From the NCBI GenBank assembly GCA_002363615.1, contig DEWK01000010.1:1-64000 (forward strand): a DNA stretch of 64,000 nt, written 5' to 3'. The notes beneath the pieces were generated by a model that saw only the letters and a program-made list of their open reading frames with translations, did no database searches and was not told where the DNA came from. Shown one piece after another: positions 42,421 through 52,084 of the stretch. Both the position numbers and the translations under genes were made by a program. The stretch is from Lachnospira sp. UBA3212. GTDB taxonomy: Bacteria > Bacillota > Clostridia > Lachnospirales > Lachnospiraceae. Positions within the stretch are counted from its first letter, which is position 1; every line of letters starts with the position of its first letter.

Positions 42421-42976
42421 GACAATCTATGCAGGATTTTTTCCTAGACTAGCGGCTTACCTCTTAGATCTTTTGATTTTAGGAGTACTCTTATTATTAT
42501 TCCGATTTTCAGCCTGGATCGCCAGTATGAGATATCCGGATGCGTTTATTTTTAGGGATTATGTATTTGAATTCTCTATTTATGATATGATTCTTTATGT
42601 GTTGACCGCAGTGTATTATGTGGTAACTACTTATTTGTTAGGGGGAAGTTTAGGGAAAAAGATTTTTCACCTAAAGGTTGTTGGTCAGGAAAAGAAGTTA
42701 ACTTTTGGACAAATCCTTTACCGTGAAACGGTAGCCAAGTATCTTTCAAAAGCCATGGTTTTTGTAGGGTATTTTATTGCAGGTTTTACCGAGAAAAAGA
42801 CTGCACTTCATGATATCCTAAGCGACACCTATGTGGTTTATGACTATGTAGATGAAAATCAGATCTATGTAGAACTGAAACAAATAGAAATGCAAGGTCA
42901 AAACTGGCAGAATTATTATAATAGACAGCAGTTCCAGCCACAGGAAAAAACAGAAGAGTTTGAGGAAAAAGAATGA
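42410..42976 (+). CDS. RDD family membrane protein
   Basis: A 188-residue membrane protein. PRLAAYLLDLLILG near the start is the RDD motif (first helix), LGGSLGKKIFHLKVV is the conserved middle segment, and a C-terminal hydrophilic tail rich in Gln/Glu follows the last helix. RDD proteins are mostly of unknown role, some linked to Na+/H+ antiport. It overlaps sppA and folC on either side, so the three are one transcription unit. Confidence 0.87.
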   Translation: MQNKTIYAGFFPRLAAYLLDLLILGVLLLLFRFSAWIASMRYPDAFIFRDYVFEFSIYDMILYVLTAVYYVVTTYLLGGSLGKKIFHLKVVGQEKKLTFGQILYRETVAKYLSKAMVFVGYFIAGFTEKKTALHDILSDTYVVYDYVDENQIYVELKQIEMQGQNWQNYYNRQQFQPQEKTEEFEEKE

Positions 42977-44283
42977 CAATACAAGAAGCCTATGAGGCTA
43001 TTCATCATGCAGAACAAAAGGGTTCAGTCCTAGGGCTGGATTCCATCTTTCGGCTACTGAATCAATTAGATAATCCCCAGGATGATTTACAGGTGATTCA
43101 TCTTGCTGGAACCAATGGAAAAGGTTCCAGCCTTTCCTTCCTTTCCCATATTTTAAGGGAGGCAGGATATAAGACGGGAGCCTATAGTTCACCTAGTATT
43201 TTAACCTATCTGGAACGCTTTTCCATTAATGGAATAAGCATGGAGGATCATCAATTTGCAAGCCTTGCTACCAAAGCCTTTGAAGCGGTTGAAAGAATTA
43301 AAAAAGAGGGGCATCCGGCTCCTACGGTATTTGAAATTGAAACGGCGATCGCCTTTTTATATTTTAAGGAAGAGGCATGTGACCTGGTTTTAATTGAAAC
43401 CGGCATGGGTGGTGATTTAGATGCCACCAATGTGATGAAAGAAGTGATCTGTTCTGTGATTACCACCATTAGTATGGACCATATGCGATTTTTAGGAAAT
43501 ACCCTAGAAGAAATCGCAAGCACCAAGGCAGGAATTATCTGCAGAAAATGTCCTGTAGTGTCTGCTCCTCAGAAGGAGGAGGCAAAAGAGGTGTTAGATC
43601 AAAGGGCCAAGGAGATGGAAACAGAAGTTATTTATGGGGATCCGGATGCATTTCAGGTAATGGATGAAGAGCTAACGCCTCCTTTTTCCTTTACTTTTTC
43701 TTATCGGACCAAGGCAGGTACGGTTTATCGGGAGATGAAAAGTGGCTTAAGTGGCAATTACCAAAAGAGAAATCTTATGGTAGTTCTTGAAGCCATTGAT
43801 GTAATAAGAGCTGCCGGCTATGAGATTTCAGAAGAGGCGGTAAAGGAAGGAATTAAAAAGACAAGATGGCATGGTCGTTTTGAGACGGTGTTAAAAGATC
43901 CGCTTTTTATTATTGATGGGGCCCACAATGCGGATGGGGTACACCAGTTAAAGGAGACCCTTTTAAAGACCCTAAAGGATGCATATAAGATTTTTATCTT
44001 TGGAGTCATGCAGGATAAGGAACATGAGACGATGATTTTAGATCTTATGCCACTGGCAGATGAGGTCTATACGGTCACTCCTTATAATCCCAGAAGTATG
44101 TTGGCAGAGGATTTAGCTGCGGAGATCAAGGACTTAACGGGAAAGGATGCCATAGCCTGTGAAACCATAATCGATGGGGTAGAACAGGCAGTGGAACATG
44201 CCAAAAAGAAACAAGGGGTTGTAATATCCTGTGGTTCTCTTTACTATGCGGGAACCGTATTAAAAATTTTAAATCGGTCATAA
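42973..44283 (+). CDS. folC: Folylpolyglutamate/dihydrofolate synthase
   Basis: A 436-residue Mur-ligase-type enzyme that adds glutamate to folates and perhaps dihydropteroate. The ATP loop is GTNGKGSSLSF, ETGMGGDLDATN is the Omega-loop region, and DGAHNADGV holds the C-terminal domain's conserved motif. Length is normal for FolC. It overlaps the RDD gene by four bases (ATGA). Confidence 0.93.
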   Translation: MTIQEAYEAIHHAEQKGSVLGLDSIFRLLNQLDNPQDDLQVIHLAGTNGKGSSLSFLSHILREAGYKTGAYSSPSILTYLERFSINGISMEDHQFASLATKAFEAVERIKKEGHPAPTVFEIETAIAFLYFKEEACDLVLIETGMGGDLDATNVMKEVICSVITTISMDHMRFLGNTLEEIASTKAGIICRKCPVVSAPQKEEAKEVLDQRAKEMETEVIYGDPDAFQVMDEELTPPFSFTFSYRTKAGTVYREMKSGLSGNYQKRNLMVVLEAIDVIRAAGYEISEEAVKEGIKKTRWHGRFETVLKDPLFIIDGAHNADGVHQLKETLLKTLKDAYKIFIFGVMQDKEHETMILDLMPLADEVYTVTPYNPRSMLAEDLAAEIKDLTGKDAIACETIIDGVEQAVEHAKKKQGVVISCGSLYYAGTVLKILNRS

Positions 44284-44331
44284 AACGATTTGCAGGGATA
44301 ATTTTACAGTACAAATAAGAGAGGCAATCAT

Positions 44332-45462
44332 ATGGACGAATTAAAGCAAATGCGAAATGAAATCGATGAAATCGATGATCAGATGGTGGAACTTTTTCAA
44401 AGAAGAATGGCCATTAGTAAGTATGTAGCAGAGTATAAATTAGAGCATAAACAGCCGGTGCAGGACAAAAACAGGGAAGCTGACAAACTGGACCGCTTGG
44501 GTGCTCTGGCAGATAATAATTTTAATAAACATGGGATTTTGGAACTCTATCGTCAGTTAATGGCTATGTCTAGAAAACTTCAGTATCGCCTTTTGGCAGA
44601 TAAGAGAACCGAAGAGAAATTTAATTTTAAAAGAATTAATGAATTAAAAACAAAAAACTGTAAGGTGATTTATCAGGGAGTACCTGGGGCATATTCCTAT
44701 GCAGCCATGTTAAAATTTTTTGGGGAAGAGGTGGACTGTGAAAATGTGGCAACCTTTAAGGATGCGATGGATACCCTTTCTAAGGGGGAGGCGGATTATG
44801 CTGTACTCCCTTTTGAAAATTCTACCGCAGGAATGGTGGCAGATGTTTATGACCTTTTAGGAGAGTATGACCATAAGATTGTAGCAGAAACTGCAATTCG
44901 GATTAACCATGCCCTCCTGGGATTGCCGGACGCAGAATTATCAGATATTAAACGAGTATATTCACATCCTCAAGCTTTGATGCAATCTGGAGAATATTTA
45001 AATGAGCACAAACAGTGGGATGCTATTCGTATGCCTAATACAGCGGTTTCTGCCAAGAAGATTTTAGAGAAGGGGGATAAGAGCAATGCTGCCATTGCAA
45101 GTATTACCGCCGCTAAAATCTACGGTTTAAAGGTATTGCAAGAGCATTTGAATGTAAGTAATGAAAATACCACCCGCTTTATTATTGTAAGTCCTAAGCA
45201 AATTTATCAGGCGGATGCTGGAAAGGTTTTAGTAGCCTTTGAAGTTCCTCATTATTCCGGAAGCCTTTACAATATGCTTTCGAATTTTATTTATAACAAT
45301 GTAAATATGTGTAAGATTGAATCCAGACCAATTAAAGGTGAAAACTGGAGATATCGTTTCTTTGTAGAAATTGAGGGAAATCTGGAAGATAATGGCGTGG
45401 TGAATGCCCTATACGCCTTATCTTCCGAAGCAGTGAATTTTAAGGTACTTGGCTGTTATTAA
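44332..45462 (+). CDS. pheA: Bifunctional chorismate mutase/prephenate dehydratase
   Basis: A 376-residue enzyme that makes phenylpyruvate from chorismate. Residues 1-90 are an AroQ-type chorismate mutase (LKQMRNEIDEIDDQMVELFQRRM). Residues about 105-285 are prephenate dehydratase, with YQGVPGAYSYAA at the start, LPFENSTAGMV and NTTRFIIVS (TRF motif). The last ~85 residues are an ACT regulatory domain (SGSLYNMLSNF, ESRPIKGENWRYRFFV), which normally gives feedback inhibition by phenylalanine. GAGAGG lies upstream of the ATG. Confidence 0.95.
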   Translation: MDELKQMRNEIDEIDDQMVELFQRRMAISKYVAEYKLEHKQPVQDKNREADKLDRLGALADNNFNKHGILELYRQLMAMSRKLQYRLLADKRTEEKFNFKRINELKTKNCKVIYQGVPGAYSYAAMLKFFGEEVDCENVATFKDAMDTLSKGEADYAVLPFENSTAGMVADVYDLLGEYDHKIVAETAIRINHALLGLPDAELSDIKRVYSHPQALMQSGEYLNEHKQWDAIRMPNTAVSAKKILEKGDKSNAAIASITAAKIYGLKVLQEHLNVSNENTTRFIIVSPKQIYQADAGKVLVAFEVPHYSGSLYNMLSNFIYNNVNMCKIESRPIKGENWRYRFFVEIEGNLEDNGVVNALYALSSEAVNFKVLGCY

Positions 45463-45475
45463 AAAGGGGGTTTTT

Positions 45476-46780
45476 ATGAATTACAAGGAATTAATATTAT
45501 ATCGTGATTCAGACCAAGAGCTTTGGAGTGTTTTTTCTGGTTTAGCAGAGATTGTGGACCGGAAGGAAAACGGAGAAGATCAGGGGGATTTGGGACACTT
45601 TTTTGAACTTTTTAGTGAAATGATTCGAGTGTCAGATAAGTATGGACTAGAGGGGGATCTTTGGAAGTCTTTTCTCGCACTTTTTTTCGCAAAGAATGTG
45701 AATGCCTATAGTCGTGCCTGTGAGGTTCATGGTGCCGTGGAGGGTTCCATTAATCATTTGGCCATCCATGATTTTGCCATATTAAAAAAATATTTTGACT
45801 ATGATATGCAAAGTATCGATGAGGCCTTTGGGTCTACGACCTTTACCCTGGTTAAGTATTTTAGACGAGAGGAAGATACCTTGGCTTATAATCATAGGAT
45901 CAGTGAAATCATTGATGCCTTTGCAAGGGATTTGGATGAAGCGAAGGATGTGGCTAGCTTCCAGGGAGTGATTACAGACTTTTATGAAAACTATGGCGTT
46001 GGAAAGCTGGGATTAAACAAGGCTTTTCGAATTGAAAGACAGTTGGATCAAAGCGTAGGGATAGTGCCAATTCCCAATATTCAGCACATTTATTTAGATG
46101 ATCTGGTGGGATATGAACTTCAAAAGAAGGCCTTGGTAGATAATACGGAAGCCTTTGTGGAAGGAAGAAAAGCCAATAACTGTCTCCTTTATGGAGAAAG
46201 TGGAACCGGTAAGTCTTCTTCGATTAAGGCAATTTTAAATCAGTACTACGATCGTGGACTTCGAATTATTGAGGTTTATAAATATCAGTTTCAGGATTTA
46301 AATGAAGTTATCGATCAAATTAAGGATCGAAATTATAAGTTTATTATTTATATGGACGATCTTTCCTTTGAAGAAGATGAGACGGATTATAAATATTTAA
46401 AGGCGATTATTGAAGGGGATTTAGGTCGGAAACCGGAAAATGTTTTGATTTACGCCACATCCAATAGACGTCATCTGATTCGTGAAAACTATAGTGATAA
46501 GCAGGACCGTAGTGAAGATATGCACACGTCAGATACGGTGCAGGAGAAACTTTCCCTCTATAACCGATTTGGTGTTACTATTTTTTATGGTGCTCCGGAT
46601 AAGAAGGAATTTGATCATATTGTTTTGACCCTGGCAGAGCGTTTGAATCTTCCTCTTTCTGAGGAAGAATTATTACGTCGAGCTAATATCTGGGTTATGC
46701 GTCACGGGGGATATTCCGGACGTAGTGCCGAACAGTTTATCAATTATTTGTTGGGGGATACTTCCATCGGAAATCTGTAG
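45476..46780 (+). CDS. DUF815-family AAA ATPase
   Basis: A 434-residue P-loop ATPase of the DUF815 family. The N-terminal ~190 residues are helical; the ATPase core has Walker A LLYGESGTGKSSS and Walker B FIIYMDDLSFEE, with the sensor-like region LIYATSNRRHLI and a C-terminal lid. Function is unknown. ATG 45476 with AAGGGGG upstream is used rather than the ATG at 45449 inside pheA. ppk1 follows 20 bases later. Confidence 0.85.
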   Translation: MNYKELILYRDSDQELWSVFSGLAEIVDRKENGEDQGDLGHFFELFSEMIRVSDKYGLEGDLWKSFLALFFAKNVNAYSRACEVHGAVEGSINHLAIHDFAILKKYFDYDMQSIDEAFGSTTFTLVKYFRREEDTLAYNHRISEIIDAFARDLDEAKDVASFQGVITDFYENYGVGKLGLNKAFRIERQLDQSVGIVPIPNIQHIYLDDLVGYELQKKALVDNTEAFVEGRKANNCLLYGESGTGKSSSIKAILNQYYDRGLRIIEVYKYQFQDLNEVIDQIKDRNYKFIIYMDDLSFEEDETDYKYLKAIIEGDLGRKPENVLIYATSNRRHLIRENYSDKQDRSEDMHTSDTVQEKLSLYNRFGVTIFYGAPDKKEFDHIVLTLAERLNLPLSEEELLRRANIWVMRHGGYSGRSAEQFINYLLGDTSIGNL

Positions 46781-46800
46781 GAGAGCAAAGGAGGTAGCTT

Positions 46801-48870
46801 ATGAAAAACGAAATTGATGTATTGGATCCAAAGTATTACACCAACCGGGAATTGTCCTGGTTAGACTTTAACTTCCGGATTCTAGAAGAGGCAAGGGATC
46901 ATAGTAACCTTCTTTTTGAACGGATGAAATTTTTAAGCATTACTTCCTCAAACCTGGATGAATTTTTTATGATTCGAGTGGCATCCTTAAAGGATATGGT
47001 ACATGCCAAGTATTTAAAAACAGACATTGCGGGAATGACGGCGGCTCAGCAATTGATGCACATCTCTGTAAAAACTCATGAGATGGTAAAAAAGCAGTAT
47101 TCCACCTTTAACCGGTCTTTACTTCCGGCATTAAAAAAGGCGGGGATGAACCTGATCACCAAGCATGAGCAGTTATCGGAATCTCAGGCAAAAATTGTAG
47201 ACAGGTATTTTGATGACATGGTCTATCCGGTTTTAACTCCTTTTGGAGTAGATTCCTCAAGGCCATTTCCATTGATTTTAAATGAGTCCTTAAATATTGC
47301 AGCCTTGATTCAAAAGCAGGGAAAGAAAAAGAATGGAAAGCCTTATAAGACCCAGTTTGCTACCATACAGGTACCATCCATCTTGCCCAGGTATTTTGAA
47401 ATTGATGCAAAGAAACATGTGGGAATCTTGTTGGAAGAGGTGATTGCAAGAAATTTAAATAAACTTTTTACCAACTACGATATCTTATGTGCGTCCCCTT
47501 ATCGAATCATGCGTAATGCTGATTTGGATATTAACGAGGAAGAGGCAGCGGATCTTTTAAAGGAAATCCAAAAGCAGTTAAAGAAAAGAAAATGGGGAGA
47601 GGTTATCCGTCTCGAAATCGAGGAGGGAGCCCACCAGGGACTTTTGAAACGCTTGATTAAGGCATTTCACATTCAAAAAGAAGATGTCTATGAGATTCAT
47701 GGTCCCATTGATTTAACCTTTTTAATGAAACTCTATGGTCTTGAAGGATTTGACCAGTATCGCCTTCAAAAATTTATTCCTTCCCAGAAGAATAATTTTT
47801 CTTTGGGAAAGGATATTTTTGAGGAGATAAAAAAGAGAGATCGGGTTTTGTTTCATCCGTATGATACCTTTGATCCGGTCGTGGAATTCGTAGAAAAAGC
47901 CGCTATGGACCCTGATGTGCTTGCGATTAAACAAACCCTATATCGGGTGAGTGGGCATTCTCCGATTGTTGCTGCCCTTGCAAAAGCGGCGGAACAGGGA
48001 AAGCAGGTAACCGTTTTAGTAGAGCTAAAAGCCCGTTTTGATGAGGAGAATAACATTAACTGGGCCATGATGTTAGAAAAGGCAGGCTGCCATGTTCTTT
48101 ATGGATATCCGGAATTAAAGGTACATAGTAAAATCACCTTAGTTGTGCGAAAGGAAGAAGGTAAAATCGTTCGATATTGCCATCTTGGAACCGGCAACTA
48201 CAATGATTCCACTGCCAAGCTTTATTCGGATATCGGTTTATTTACCTGCCGGGAGGACTATGGAGAAGATGCTACCGCATTCTTTAATATGCTTTCAGGC
48301 TATTTTAAACCTGAATCCTTCCGGAAGCTTTTGGTAGCTCCTAATTGGATGGAGAATGTCTTTTTGGATAAGCTAGAATATGAAATAAAACAGGCAAAGA
48401 AGGGAAAGAAGGCTCGGGTAATCGTAAAGGTTAATTCCCTTTGCGATAAGAATATGATTGCTGCTCTTTACAAGGCCTCTATGGTGGGAGTGAAAATTTC
48501 CCTGATTGTTCGTGGAATCTGTTGTTTAAAGGCAGGCCTTCCGGATGTTAGTGAAAACATTGAGGTCCGGTCCATTGTAGGGGAATTCCTTGAGCATGCT
48601 AGAATTTTTTATTTCTACCATGGAGGAGAGGAAGAAATGTATATGGGTTCTGCAGACTGGATGCCAAGAAACCTTGAAAAGAGAATTGAAATCATCTTTC
48701 CGGTAGAGGATGAGGCTGTGAAGGAAGAGGTAAAAGAAATCTTAAGGATTCAGTTGGAAGACACCTTAAAGGCACGAGTGATGCAAAAAAACGGAAGCTA
48801 CAAACATGTGGACTTGAGAGGAAAGAAAAAACTTTCAAGTCAGGAGTATTTTAAAGAAAGCAGGAAATAA
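46801..48870 (+). CDS. ppk1: Polyphosphate kinase
   Basis: A 689-residue PPK1, which polymerises phosphate from ATP into inorganic polyphosphate. The N-terminal part starts YTNRELSWLDFNFRI, PLILNESLNIA belongs to the head domain, and two phospholipase-D-like catalytic domains carry the phospho-histidine in ELKVHSKITLV and the second histidine in FLEHARIFYF. Length is standard. Linked upstream to the DUF815 ATPase and downstream by two bases to the membrane protein at 48873. Confidence 0.95.
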   Translation: MKNEIDVLDPKYYTNRELSWLDFNFRILEEARDHSNLLFERMKFLSITSSNLDEFFMIRVASLKDMVHAKYLKTDIAGMTAAQQLMHISVKTHEMVKKQYSTFNRSLLPALKKAGMNLITKHEQLSESQAKIVDRYFDDMVYPVLTPFGVDSSRPFPLILNESLNIAALIQKQGKKKNGKPYKTQFATIQVPSILPRYFEIDAKKHVGILLEEVIARNLNKLFTNYDILCASPYRIMRNADLDINEEEAADLLKEIQKQLKKRKWGEVIRLEIEEGAHQGLLKRLIKAFHIQKEDVYEIHGPIDLTFLMKLYGLEGFDQYRLQKFIPSQKNNFSLGKDIFEEIKKRDRVLFHPYDTFDPVVEFVEKAAMDPDVLAIKQTLYRVSGHSPIVAALAKAAEQGKQVTVLVELKARFDEENNINWAMMLEKAGCHVLYGYPELKVHSKITLVVRKEEGKIVRYCHLGTGNYNDSTAKLYSDIGLFTCREDYGEDATAFFNMLSGYFKPESFRKLLVAPNWMENVFLDKLEYEIKQAKKGKKARVIVKVNSLCDKNMIAALYKASMVGVKISLIVRGICCLKAGLPDVSENIEVRSIVGEFLEHARIFYFYHGGEEEMYMGSADWMPRNLEKRIEIIFPVEDEAVKEEVKEILRIQLEDTLKARVMQKNGSYKHVDLRGKKKLSSQEYFKESRK

Positions 48871-48872
48871 TT

Positions 48873-49688
48873 TTGAGTAAGACGGTAAGACCACTGATTG
48901 GTGGAATTGTCCTGGTACTATTAGCTCTTTTTCTACCTTTTAAAGAAATAGGAATACAAGGAGAAGACTTAAATAATGCCAGATTAGTGTTCTATTTATT
49001 CGCATTTTTATTGGCGGGAAACCAGTTAATAAAAAAAGCTCTGGGAGATTTACTGGGGGAAAGGGAACGTGTGAGAGAAGACCTATCCACCCTCAGTGTT
49101 ACAATTTTAGGATTGTTACTATTCTTCTTTGATTATTATCTTTATGCGGCACTTCTTATGATGGCCTATGCCCTGATTCTTGCCTTAGTCGATAGATCTG
49201 AACAGGAATTGGAAGAGGAAGAACAGGAGGAAGAATTAGAGGAAGAATTAGAGGAAGAAAAGCCCAAAGAGCCGGAAAAAAAGAGAATCTTTGTAATTGC
49301 AAAATTCTTTGTCACAAAGATTACAAAGGCAAATGGAATCTTTATGACGGAACGTCAGATTCTTCGCTTATTCTACTGCGTGATGTCTGATTTAAATCAT
49401 CCCATCACAGAGGCCATGGCCAACAAGTATCAGGAATTGGATCCTAAGGGATATGAAAAAATCCTTGCGAGTACTAAGAACCTGGAAAGAAAGGAACTTC
49501 CTTCAGGTGGAAGAGAACTGGAGATGGAAGGACGAAAAATCCTGGTGGGAAAGAAATCTATGATGGAGGATTTAGGTCTTGATTATCAGGAGGAAGAAGG
49601 GGATGGATATGCCCTTTACTTAGTGGTAGATGGCCAGTTTATTGGTTCAATTTTAGTTCAGAGAAAAACAGTTAGATATAAAAAATAA
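48873..49688 (+). CDS. Degenerate P1B-type ATPase-like membrane protein
   Basis: A 271-residue protein starting with TTG (48873), with AGGAAA five bases upstream. Residues about 5-105 contain four hydrophobic segments whose order (FLLAGNQLIKKALGDLL then EDLSTLSVTILG) recalls the first helices of CadA/ZntA-type metal ATPases. A Glu/Gln run (109-130) follows. Residues 145-157 line up with the phosphorylation motif FDKTGTLTKGVF, but read FVTKITKANGIF, so the catalytic Asp is Val147. An N-domain-like part follows, with the HP motif (His176-Pro177), GRKILVGKKSMM and YLVVDGQFIGSI. The CPC helix, remaining helices and P domain are missing. It seems an intact ORF, not a frameshifted relic. Family assignment is by eye. 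Confidence 0.6.
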   Translation: MSKTVRPLIGGIVLVLLALFLPFKEIGIQGEDLNNARLVFYLFAFLLAGNQLIKKALGDLLGERERVREDLSTLSVTILGLLLFFFDYYLYAALLMMAYALILALVDRSEQELEEEEQEEELEEELEEEKPKEPEKKRIFVIAKFFVTKITKANGIFMTERQILRLFYCVMSDLNHPITEAMANKYQELDPKGYEKILASTKNLERKELPSGGRELEMEGRKILVGKKSMMEDLGLDYQEEEGDGYALYLVVDGQFIGSILVQRKTVRYKK

Positions 49689-49710
49689 ATCATAGACAGG
49701 AGTTGGGGAA

Positions 49711-51330
49711 ATGGTTCAATGTCCAAAATGTGGAGGAAGCTTAAAGTATCAGATTGATCAAAAAAAGGTTTGCTGTGACTATTGTAGTTTTAAAGCAAGT
49801 CCGGCGGCTTACATTGACTCTTCCGGTGGGGAGCAAGATGAGTATGAGGTAACGGTGTTTCATTGTCCTCATTGTGGTGGTGAAATCTATACCACAGACA
49901 ATTCAGCTACCGGTTTTTGTTCCTATTGTGGAGCTTTTACAACCTTGGAAAGTCGTTTGGAATCCGTAAAAAAACCTCAGTACATTATTCCTTTTCGAAT
50001 CAACAAAAGTGAATGTGCAGAGATTTATAGCAAATATGTGGCAGGAAAGTTCTTGGCTCCCAAGGATTTTCGTGATAAGAAGAACTTGGACCGTTTTCGG
50101 GGAATCTATATGCCATACTGGATTTACAGTGTAAATTTTGATGGCCCCCTAGGAATTCAGGGAACGAAAAGCCAGCATAGACAAGATTGCACCGTAATTG
50201 ACTATTATACCCTTAGTCTTACGGTTAAAATGACGGTTCATGGAATCTCCTTTGATGCGGCTTCTGGCTTTAATGATGAAATCAGTGCTCAGATTGCCCC
50301 CTATGATTTCCGGGATGTTAAACCTTTTTCTCCAGGTTATTTGTGTGGCTTTTATGCAGATCTTGAGGATACGGATTCTTCTGTTTATGAAAATGGAGCC
50401 AAGTTAATTGGAAGCCAGGCCATTCGTGGAGAAATCGAAGGCAGGGAATTAATGGGAGACTTAAGAGTAGAGGAAGATCAATATGATCGAATCCAGAGAA
50501 CGGTTTCAGGCATCACTGCAAAGCGAGCCATGTTTCCTGTGTGGTTTATGTCTTACCGAAAGAAAGACCGTGTGGCCTATGCTATAGTAAATGGTGAAAC
50601 AGGTAAGATGCAGGCAGATATTCCGGTAGACCTTAAGAAACTCCTCTTTCTTTTGGTAGCCATTGCTCTACCAACCTTTTTCCTACTGAACCTTTTTTTG
50701 ATTTTACAACCAAAAGAGGCCTTGGTAAGTGCATTATTAACAGGTATTATTACGGGCTTTGGATTTTTAAAAATCTTTCAATTGGTGCGGGATCAAAGTA
50801 TGCATTATGGAGATTGGGGTTACCAACAAAAACATTACAATAATATCTTCTCCTATAACAAACGGGGATTAGATGACTACAAGGTAAAAAAGAAAGAGAA
50901 AAATCAGCTTAATGGATTGATGGAACTTGTTTTCACTATTTTGTATATGGTGCTATATGGTTACTATTGGGTGGCAAAGGAAATCTTCTTTGTGGTCTCT
51001 CCTAATTTTATTATCCTGGCTGGAATATTAATGTTACTTGCTCTTATTTATTCTGCCCTTGGAACCTTTCGCTTATATGGGTCCTATCAGGATAAAACGA
51101 TTCTTTTCGTAATGTGCCCTTTACTTTTGCTGGAGATCATATCTATTCTACCGTTGTTTATGGGAGTTCCTTATGATGAGGAACTGTATTACTATGTGGG
51201 TTGTCTTGCAGTCTTTTTTGGAGCTTTTGTGGCTGCCACTGTAAGTATTGCCAAGTACAATGTTTTAACTACTAGGGCTTTACCACAGCTGGAACGAAAG
51301 GGAGGAAATGATCATGCACCAGAATTATAA
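49711..51330 (+). CDS. Zinc-ribbon polytopic membrane protein (YdjG-like paralogue)
   Basis: A 539-residue protein. Two zinc ribbons (CPKCG...CDYCS and CPHCGG...CSYCG, residues about 4-75) lead to a conserved domain containing FRGIYMPYWIYSVNF, the same motif as in the 378-residue protein at 30117. Unlike that one, it ends with a long membrane part (about seven helices from residue 305 on). AGGAGTTGGGG precedes the ATG. It overlaps the TPM-domain gene by seventeen bases. Confidence 0.8.
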   Translation: MVQCPKCGGSLKYQIDQKKVCCDYCSFKASPAAYIDSSGGEQDEYEVTVFHCPHCGGEIYTTDNSATGFCSYCGAFTTLESRLESVKKPQYIIPFRINKSECAEIYSKYVAGKFLAPKDFRDKKNLDRFRGIYMPYWIYSVNFDGPLGIQGTKSQHRQDCTVIDYYTLSLTVKMTVHGISFDAASGFNDEISAQIAPYDFRDVKPFSPGYLCGFYADLEDTDSSVYENGAKLIGSQAIRGEIEGRELMGDLRVEEDQYDRIQRTVSGITAKRAMFPVWFMSYRKKDRVAYAIVNGETGKMQADIPVDLKKLLFLLVAIALPTFFLLNLFLILQPKEALVSALLTGIITGFGFLKIFQLVRDQSMHYGDWGYQQKHYNNIFSYNKRGLDDYKVKKKEKNQLNGLMELVFTILYMVLYGYYWVAKEIFFVVSPNFIILAGILMLLALIYSALGTFRLYGSYQDKTILFVMCPLLLLEIISILPLFMGVPYDEELYYYVGCLAVFFGAFVAATVSIAKYNVLTTRALPQLERKGGNDHAPEL

Positions 51331-52042
51331 AAAAATAAAACTTCTTGTGTATTTGGCTACAATACTGGGAATCATTTTCCTTGCAAACAGACCGGTCTAT
51401 GCGCTCGAAGAGGAGATCAGCCTTATTACGGAAGAAGAAAGCAGTTTTGCCATGGAAGCGGACGTTTATCAGGTGAGAATTCTTGATGAAGCAAATCTTT
51501 TAACTAAGAAGGAAGAGGAAAAATTACAAAAGATTATGAAGCCGGTCACCAAAAAAGGAAATGCTCTTTTAGTGACTACAAAAATTGGTGGAGATATCGA
51601 AAGCAAAGCAAAGGAATATTATTGGAAGAATTTTGGCAATAATTCCGGAGTCCTTTTATACTTAGATGATAATTCCAAGGATATTTATATCTATGGAAAG
51701 GGAGTTGCCTATCGTAATTTTACCAAAAGAAAAAATATGGTAATTATTCATGATGTGAATCAGTATGCAGGGGCAGGAGATTATTACGGGTTTGCGGCCA
51801 AAGGGTTTCATGAAATTACAGAATTGGTAATGGGAAAAAAGATTCGTTCTTCCATGGTTTATATTTGTAATGCCTGTTTGGCGTTTGGTTTTTCCTTTGT
51901 GATTTGTATGATTATTCTTAGCAAATACATAAAGGGACAGAAAATCGATATTGATTTGATCTTGTCAAATACCGAGTTAAAGGGTGACCTAGAGGATATT
52001 GATTTTAATTTTGTGTATCAAAAAAGAATCAGCAGAAAATAA
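51314..52042 (+). CDS. TPM-domain membrane protein (YdjH/YgcG-like)
   Basis: A 242-residue protein. An N-terminal signal-anchor-like helix (about 9-27), an extracytoplasmic TPM (YgcG) domain at about 50-165 (VRILDEANLLTKKEEEKLQ, then GVLLYLDDNSKDIYIYGKG) and one further membrane helix (about 178-200) precede a cytoplasmic tail. TPM domains occur in membrane-stress and photosystem repair proteins. ATG 51314 has GGAGG at eight bases; 51308 is too close to it. Beside YdjG-like zinc-ribbon gene it mirrors the ydjGH arrangement of Bacillus. Confidence 0.8.
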   Translation: MHQNYKKIKLLVYLATILGIIFLANRPVYALEEEISLITEEESSFAMEADVYQVRILDEANLLTKKEEEKLQKIMKPVTKKGNALLVTTKIGGDIESKAKEYYWKNFGNNSGVLLYLDDNSKDIYIYGKGVAYRNFTKRKNMVIIHDVNQYAGAGDYYGFAAKGFHEITELVMGKKIRSSMVYICNACLAFGFSFVICMIILSKYIKGQKIDIDLILSNTELKGDLEDIDFNFVYQKRISRK

Positions 52043-52084
52043 AAAAGAGACACATCATTTCAAAGGAAAAGATGTGTCTCTTTT
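52043..52084. terminator. Bidirectional terminator between TPM gene and citrate synthase
   Basis: AAAAGAGACACATC (52043-52056) pairs with GATGTGTCTCTTTT (52071-52084), a perfect 14-bp stem with T's on both strands, serving the two convergent genes. Confidence 0.9.

Noticed and set aside
49200..49262. Repeated GAAGAGGAAGAA-type units that look like a tandem repeat
   Set aside because: They are codons for the Glu-rich linker of the P-type-ATPase-like protein, not a CRISPR or intergenic repeat.
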